In this document: positions 44,021 to 47,824 of the stretch, piece by piece
Layout: each line of letters opens with the position of its first letter
Position numbering within the stretch: position 1 is the first letter of the stretch
Assembly (NCBI GenBank): GCA_014192065.1
Contig: BJHH01000003.1
Coordinates: forward strand, 1-47,824
Source of the DNA: Gemmatimonadota bacterium
GTDB taxonomy: Bacteria; Gemmatimonadota; Gemmatimonadetes; Gemmatimonadales; Gemmatimonadaceae
Reading direction: 5' to 3'
Length of the DNA stretch: 47,824 bases
Notes under the pieces: generated by a model
What the model saw: only the letters and a program-made list of their open reading frames with translations
Database searches by the model: none
What the model was told of the DNA's origin: nothing
Position numbers and translations under genes: made by a program

Positions 44021-45754
44021 TTGAGCGTGGCGGGTGCCGTACCGTCCGACATGCGCCCCACCATCGAAGCGGCCGAAGCGCTGCTCGCGCAACGATTCGG
44101 CTTCCCCTGTTTTCGTGCGTCGCAGCGCCGGGCCGTATCCGCGGTGCTCGCCGGTCGCGACGTGTTGGCCGTCATGCCGACCGGCGGCGGCAAGTCGCTC
44201 TGTTTTCAGGTGCCGGCGCTGCTGCTCGACGGCCTGACGGTGGTGCTGTCACCGCTGGTGTCTTTGATGAAGGACCAGGTCGATACCCTCCTTCGGCGTG
44301 GTTTGCCGGCGGTGGCGCTGCATGGCGGGATGACCGGTGGCGAGCAGGCGGACGCGCTGTCGCGCGCGATTCACGGCGAGGCCAAGCTGCTCTACGTCGC
44401 GCCGGAGCGGCTCGTCACCGGCGCGACGTTGCAGACGCTGTCGCGGCTCCGGGTGTCGCTGCTGGCCGTTGATGAGGCCCATTGCATCTCCGAATGGGGT
44501 CATGAGTTCAGGCCGTCCTATCGAGCGCTGCAATCCATGCGCAGAACGCTCGGTTCTCCACCGGTCATCGCGCTGACGGCGACCGTGACGCCGGCCGTTC
44601 GCGACGACATCGCCCGCGTATGCGGACTGAGGACGCCGGTTCGTGTGGTCGCGGGCTTCGACCGTCCAAACCTGCGGTATGTGGTGCATCGGGTGTCGCG
44701 TGCGGCGGACCGGGATCACCAGATCCAGCAACGCGTGCCTGTTCGCGACGGCGCATCGATCATCTACGCAGCGTCGCGCGCGCGCGTCGAGAGAATCGCG
44801 GCCTCGCTGGCACGGGTCGGTGTTTCCGCAGCGGCCTACCATGCCGGTCAGGCCCCTGAACTTCGCCGAGTCACGCAAGAGCGGTTCATGGCCGGCGTGA
44901 TCACCACCATCGTCGCGACCAGTGCATTCGGGATGGGCGTGGATAAGGCCAACGTGCGTGTCGTCGTTCACGATGCCATGCCGGGCTCTCTCGAGTCGTA
45001 TTACCAGGAGGCGGGGCGCGCGGGTCGCGACGCCGCCGCCGCTGAGTGTGTGCTGCTCTACGCACGCGGAGACCGCCGGTCGCCAGAGTACTTCATCCAA
45101 TCGGCAGCGCCAGCGCGCCAGGTGATTGAACGAGCGTACGAGTCGGCACTCGCCATTGGCGCGGGTGGGGCACCGATCGGCGCGACGGCCGCTGCGTCGC
45201 ACGCGAAGTTGTCACGAGGTCAGATTCGCGGCGCGTTTGCAATCCTCGTCCGCGCCGGAGCGCTTCGTGACGAAGTTGGTGATCCGGGTGCCATCTGGGT
45301 TCGCCTGCTCGCGTCCGCAGCGAGGATTCGGGAGACCTGCGCTCCAGGCTCGTTGGAGCGCGACCTGCTCCGTGCGCTCTGGTCGTCGTCGCGCGGAGCG
45401 ATTGCCAGCGGTGCGTCACTCCCACACTCAGCGCTCCCGCCAGGACTTGGCGAAGTCGGCCTCGCGAGTGCGCTGGATGCACTAATGCGCGCATCCATGC
45501 TGGTCTGGCGACGGCCTCGTTCAGGGCTGGTCATCGCAAATGCGGCGGTGTCGTCGAACCAGGTTCGGGTTGACTGGGTGTCAGTCGCTGAACACCGACG
45601 GTCCGCTCTGAGCCGGTTGTCCGCCATGATCCGCTACGCTGAGGCACGGACGTGCCGACGCGAAGTGCTCCTGGGCTATTTCGGCGACGGACTGAACGGT
45701 CGGCGTTGCGCGGGCTGCGATTGCTGCGACCGCCGCGACAGCGGTCGCGCCTAA
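44021..45754 (+). CDS. recQ: RecQ-family ATP-dependent DNA helicase
   Basis: 3'-5' helicase for recombination and repair. 577 aa if TTG 44021 is used (GGGGA 6-10 nt upstream); ATG 44051 gives 567 aa and begins just before the conserved region. Walker A PTGGGKSLCFQ, DEAHCISEWGHEFRPSY, TATVTPAVRDDI, SAFGMGVDKANVR and SYYQEAGRAGRD. Zinc-binding cysteines are at the C-terminus (ARTCRRE, RCAGCDCCD). There is no HRDC domain; the protein is shorter than E. coli RecQ. Confidence 0.93.
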   Translation: MSVAGAVPSDMRPTIEAAEALLAQRFGFPCFRASQRRAVSAVLAGRDVLAVMPTGGGKSLCFQVPALLLDGLTVVLSPLVSLMKDQVDTLLRRGLPAVALHGGMTGGEQADALSRAIHGEAKLLYVAPERLVTGATLQTLSRLRVSLLAVDEAHCISEWGHEFRPSYRALQSMRRTLGSPPVIALTATVTPAVRDDIARVCGLRTPVRVVAGFDRPNLRYVVHRVSRAADRDHQIQQRVPVRDGASIIYAASRARVERIAASLARVGVSAAAYHAGQAPELRRVTQERFMAGVITTIVATSAFGMGVDKANVRVVVHDAMPGSLESYYQEAGRAGRDAAAAECVLLYARGDRRSPEYFIQSAAPARQVIERAYESALAIGAGGAPIGATAAASHAKLSRGQIRGAFAILVRAGALRDEVGDPGAIWVRLLASAARIRETCAPGSLERDLLRALWSSSRGAIASGASLPHSALPPGLGEVGLASALDALMRASMLVWRRPRSGLVIANAAVSSNQVRVDWVSVAEHRRSALSRLSAMIRYAEARTCRREVLLGYFGDGLNGRRCAGCDCCDRRDSGRA

Positions 45755-45816
45755 TCGCTTGATTGTGCACTTGTGGCGCGCCGTCCGCCGCCGACGAACA
45801 CCCGAGGCGCCCGTGT

Positions 45817-45822
45817 TATCAT
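45817..45822 (+). promoter_or_regulatory. Candidate -10 element of acyl-CoA dehydrogenase gene (leaderless)
   Basis: TATCAT lies 6 nt before the ATG at 45829, and no Shine-Dalgarno precedes that ATG. The expected transcription start then falls on the A of the ATG. No good -35 is visible. Confidence 0.35.
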
Positions 45823-45828
45823 TCGGGC

Positions 45829-47049
45829 ATGCACGATGCGACCTATTTCACTGAACAGCACGTCGCGGTCCGCAACATGGTCAGGGAGTTCGCCCGCGAC
45901 GAGGTCGCGCCGGTCGCCAGCCAGTTCGACGCGAGCCAGGACTTCCCTTGGGAAAATGTTCGCCGGATGGGCAAGCTCGGATTGCTCGGTATCCCGTGGC
46001 CGGAGGCGCTCGGTGGCGCCGGCCTCGACACCTTGAGCTTTATGATCGCTATCGAGGAGATGGCGCGCGTCGACGCCTCGCACGCGATCACGATTTCTGC
46101 CCATACCACGCTGGGCACGTCGCCGATTGTGAACTTCGGGACCGATGCCCAGCGAGCAAAGTACGTGCCGATGCTGGCGTCTGGCCGCGTGCTTGGCGGG
46201 TTCGGCCTCACGGAGCCTGATGCGGGGAGCGACGCCGGCGGAACGAAGACCACGGCGGTGAAGACGGCGAACGGGTATTGCCTTAACGGGTCCAAACGTT
46301 TCATCACGCATGGCGGTGTCGGTGAGGTGTTCATCGTCACCGCCGTGACCGCGCCGGGCAAAGGCACGAAGGGCATCAGCGCGTTCATCCTGACGAAACA
46401 CACCTGCGACATCGCGAAAGCCGTGTCGGTGGGCGTCGGGCACGATGACTCCATCCTCGCGATGAAGGGCTTTAGCTCTGGCAAGAAGGAAGACAAGCTC
46501 GGATGGCGCGCGTCGGACACTCGTGAACTCATCCTCGAGGATGTGGACGTGTCGTCCGATGCACTGCTTGGAGTAGAAGGTCAGGGCTTCACAAACTTTA
46601 TGAAGACGCTCGACGCGGGCCGCATCGGTATCGCGGCGTTGTCGGTTGGACTGGCCCGTGGAGCGCTGGATGAGGCCATCCAATACACCTCCACCAGACG
46701 GCAGTTCGGACGGGCGATCGCCGAGTTTCAGGGTGTGCATTTCTCAATTGCCGACATTGCCACGGGTATCGAAGCAGGCAGGCACCTCGTGTATCACGCG
46801 GCCTGGCTTGCGCAGAACGGGCATCCGTATGCGAAGGAAGCGGCCATGGCCAAGCTGTTTTGTTCTGAGTTGGCGATGCGCGCCACGATCGCGGCGGTGC
46901 AGTTGCACGGAGGCTACGGCTACACGAAGGACTATCCGGTAGAGCGCATGATGCGCGACGCCAAGATCGGCGAAATCGGTGAGGGGACGAGCGAAATCCA
47001 GCGCATCGTCATTGCCCGGCACCTGTTCAAGGACCTGGTGCGCATCTAG
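45829..47049 (+). CDS. Acyl-CoA dehydrogenase
   Basis: 406 aa from ATG 45829. FAD enzyme that introduces a double bond next to the thioester. GFGLTEPDAGSDAGG and the RFITHG FAD/substrate motifs, RRQFGRAIAEFQ, QLHGGYGYTKDYPVERMMRDAK and the catalytic Glu in IGEGTSEIQRI are intact. Substrate length cannot be called; it could serve the branched acyl-CoA module encoded upstream, but it is a separate transcription unit. Confidence 0.93.
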   Translation: MHDATYFTEQHVAVRNMVREFARDEVAPVASQFDASQDFPWENVRRMGKLGLLGIPWPEALGGAGLDTLSFMIAIEEMARVDASHAITISAHTTLGTSPIVNFGTDAQRAKYVPMLASGRVLGGFGLTEPDAGSDAGGTKTTAVKTANGYCLNGSKRFITHGGVGEVFIVTAVTAPGKGTKGISAFILTKHTCDIAKAVSVGVGHDDSILAMKGFSSGKKEDKLGWRASDTRELILEDVDVSSDALLGVEGQGFTNFMKTLDAGRIGIAALSVGLARGALDEAIQYTSTRRQFGRAIAEFQGVHFSIADIATGIEAGRHLVYHAAWLAQNGHPYAKEAAMAKLFCSELAMRATIAAVQLHGGYGYTKDYPVERMMRDAKIGEIGEGTSEIQRIVIARHLFKDLVRI

Positions 47050-47542
47050 GCAGCAAACGAGACGGGTCCGTGACCGGGCAGGCAAACCGCTCGTCGCCAT
47101 TGCGTGGCTGGGTCGCGCCCCGTTACCAATAGGGGCGCCGTACACGGCGCGCAGTTTCAGAACCATGTGCTGGCGGCTTGCGACCCGGGCGGCTGGCACG
47201 ACATGAAGGTTGCGGGAGTCAGGCGCTTTCGTTGCGCCGCGGCCACACCGTAACCGCTTCCTCCAGTCACGAGACCCATCTCCGGGATGCTCACCGCATT
47301 CGATCGTACGTCGGGCCGTTCCATGTCCGGGCAGAACGCACTCCTTCGTGGAGTCGTCGCCGGGCCGGCCGCGCCGTGTCCGATCAGCCGTGACGTTGGA
47401 AGCCAACCACATAGCGAAGCGTGCCGAACCGGTGCCCATCAAGGCAGTCCGGCGTTGGCGCCATACGCCCACAATTCCATGAGCCGCACCGCGGCGGATG
47501 TCAGTTTCGGGTCGCCATCCGCACGAATCGGAGCGGTACAAG
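47050..47542. other. 493-bp stretch without a clear gene
   Basis: Two overlapping inverted repeats lie near its start (47115-47121 with 47132-47138; 47135-47141 with 47144-47150). No T-run follows, so termination is possible but weak. On the minus strand one frame (about 47460-47550) reads like a protein C-terminus (LTSAAVRLMELWAYGANAGLP then stop, shown in parts) and another nearby reads LRYVVGFQRHG then stop. No start or continuous frame joins them. It may be a decayed gene. Confidence 0.35.
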
Positions 47543-47824
47543 ATGAAGCGAGAAATTTTGATCAGTGGGACGCAACGCGAGATCCGCGTTGCGATTATGG
47601 AGGACGACCAGCTCGTTGAATTGCAGATCGACCGGCCCGAAGCTCGGCGCATGGTCGGCGACATTTATCTCGGAAAGGTTGATGCGGTGCTGCCTGGTAT
47701 TCAGGCGGCGTTTGTGGATATCGGCACCGGGAAGAGCGCATTCCTGCATTCCTCGGACCTCGTATACGATGAGGGCGGGGACGACGATGATGACGACGAT
47801 GACGACGATGACGATGACGATGAT
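47543..47824 (+). CDS. rng: Ribonuclease E/G family protein, 5' part
   Basis: Starts at ATG 47543 with GGAG 12-15 nt upstream and runs off the right edge (94 codons visible). The N-terminus (MKREILISGTQREIRVAIME, VGDIYLGKVDAVLPGIQAAFVDIG, GKSAFLHSSDL) is the start of the S1 RNA-binding domain of RNase E/G. Immediately afterwards comes an acidic insertion DEGG and then at least 15 consecutive Asp, encoded by GAC/GAT repeats up to the window edge. Acidic inserts at this point of the S1 domain occur in some RNase E/G proteins; a pure Asp run is unusual. Confidence 0.85.
   Translation, partial: MKREILISGTQREIRVAIMEDDQLVELQIDRPEARRMVGDIYLGKVDAVLPGIQAAFVDIGTGKSAFLHSSDLVYDEGGDDDDDDDDDDDDDDD

Noticed and set aside
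1-47824. CRISPR array or restriction/defence system
   Set aside because: No regularly spaced short repeats and no cas, nuclease-methylase or toxin-antitoxin pair recognised in the window.

Overview
The window is a 47.8 kb piece of a GC-rich bacterial chromosome. Three things point to a Gram-negative envelope and, by inference, to a Gemmatimonas-like member of the Gemmatimonadota: a SusC/SusD outer-membrane pair, lipoproteins and a BAM-type barrel protein. No rRNA is present, so the taxonomic call is inference only. Almost all of the DNA is dense housekeeping sequence in long operons whose genes mostly overlap by 1 or 4 nt (ATGA, GTGA or TGATG junctions).

Layout. (1) 1-5553: the 3' end of tmRNA (ssrA) with its terminator, then a susC-susD pair and a convergent GYF/PspC protein. 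The last 72 bp of the tmRNA locus are repeated exactly at 5482-5553, which is the classic trace of site-specific integration into ssrA. (2) 5554-7135: an accessory-looking stretch with three unrecognised small genes and several inverted and direct repeats. It is followed by an exported L-asparaginase (7168-8265). (3) 8327-20122, minus strand: a 12-gene operon read truA, transaldolase-like pseudoenzyme, htrA, purB, purC, psd, pssA, purS, purQ, zinc-ribbon protein, purL, purF. It mixes purine synthesis, phosphatidylethanolamine synthesis and envelope quality control. (4) 20330-26533: trpD convergent with lexA, then divergently trpC-F-B-A followed by yqeK and a LytR_C-domain gene. (5) 26459-28455, minus strand: an outer-membrane protein gene and rlmN, whose 3' end overlaps the LytR_C gene by 75 nt.

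(6) 28627-41154, plus strand: a 13-gene chain vanZ, aspS, phoH, ybeY, two CBS-domain membrane proteins, meaB, acyl-CoA mutase large subunit, B12-binding subunit, acyl-CoA carboxyltransferase, AtuA, AtuA C-terminal-like protein and a 59-aa membrane protein. The second half looks like a B12-dependent branched acyl-CoA degradation module. (7) 41219-47824: a 30-aa membrane protein gene, a two-part U32 (RlhA-like) protein, recQ, an acyl-CoA dehydrogenase, a roughly 490 bp stretch with no clear gene, and the start of a ribonuclease E/G gene with a poly-aspartate tract.

The most notable points are the tmRNA-derived duplication flanking a SusCD cargo, a transaldolase-family protein that has lost the Schiff-base lysine and most other active-site residues, the repeat-built small membrane gene at 6764-7135, and the AtuA plus acyl-CoA mutase operon whose mutase lacks the usual substrate-carboxylate arginine.
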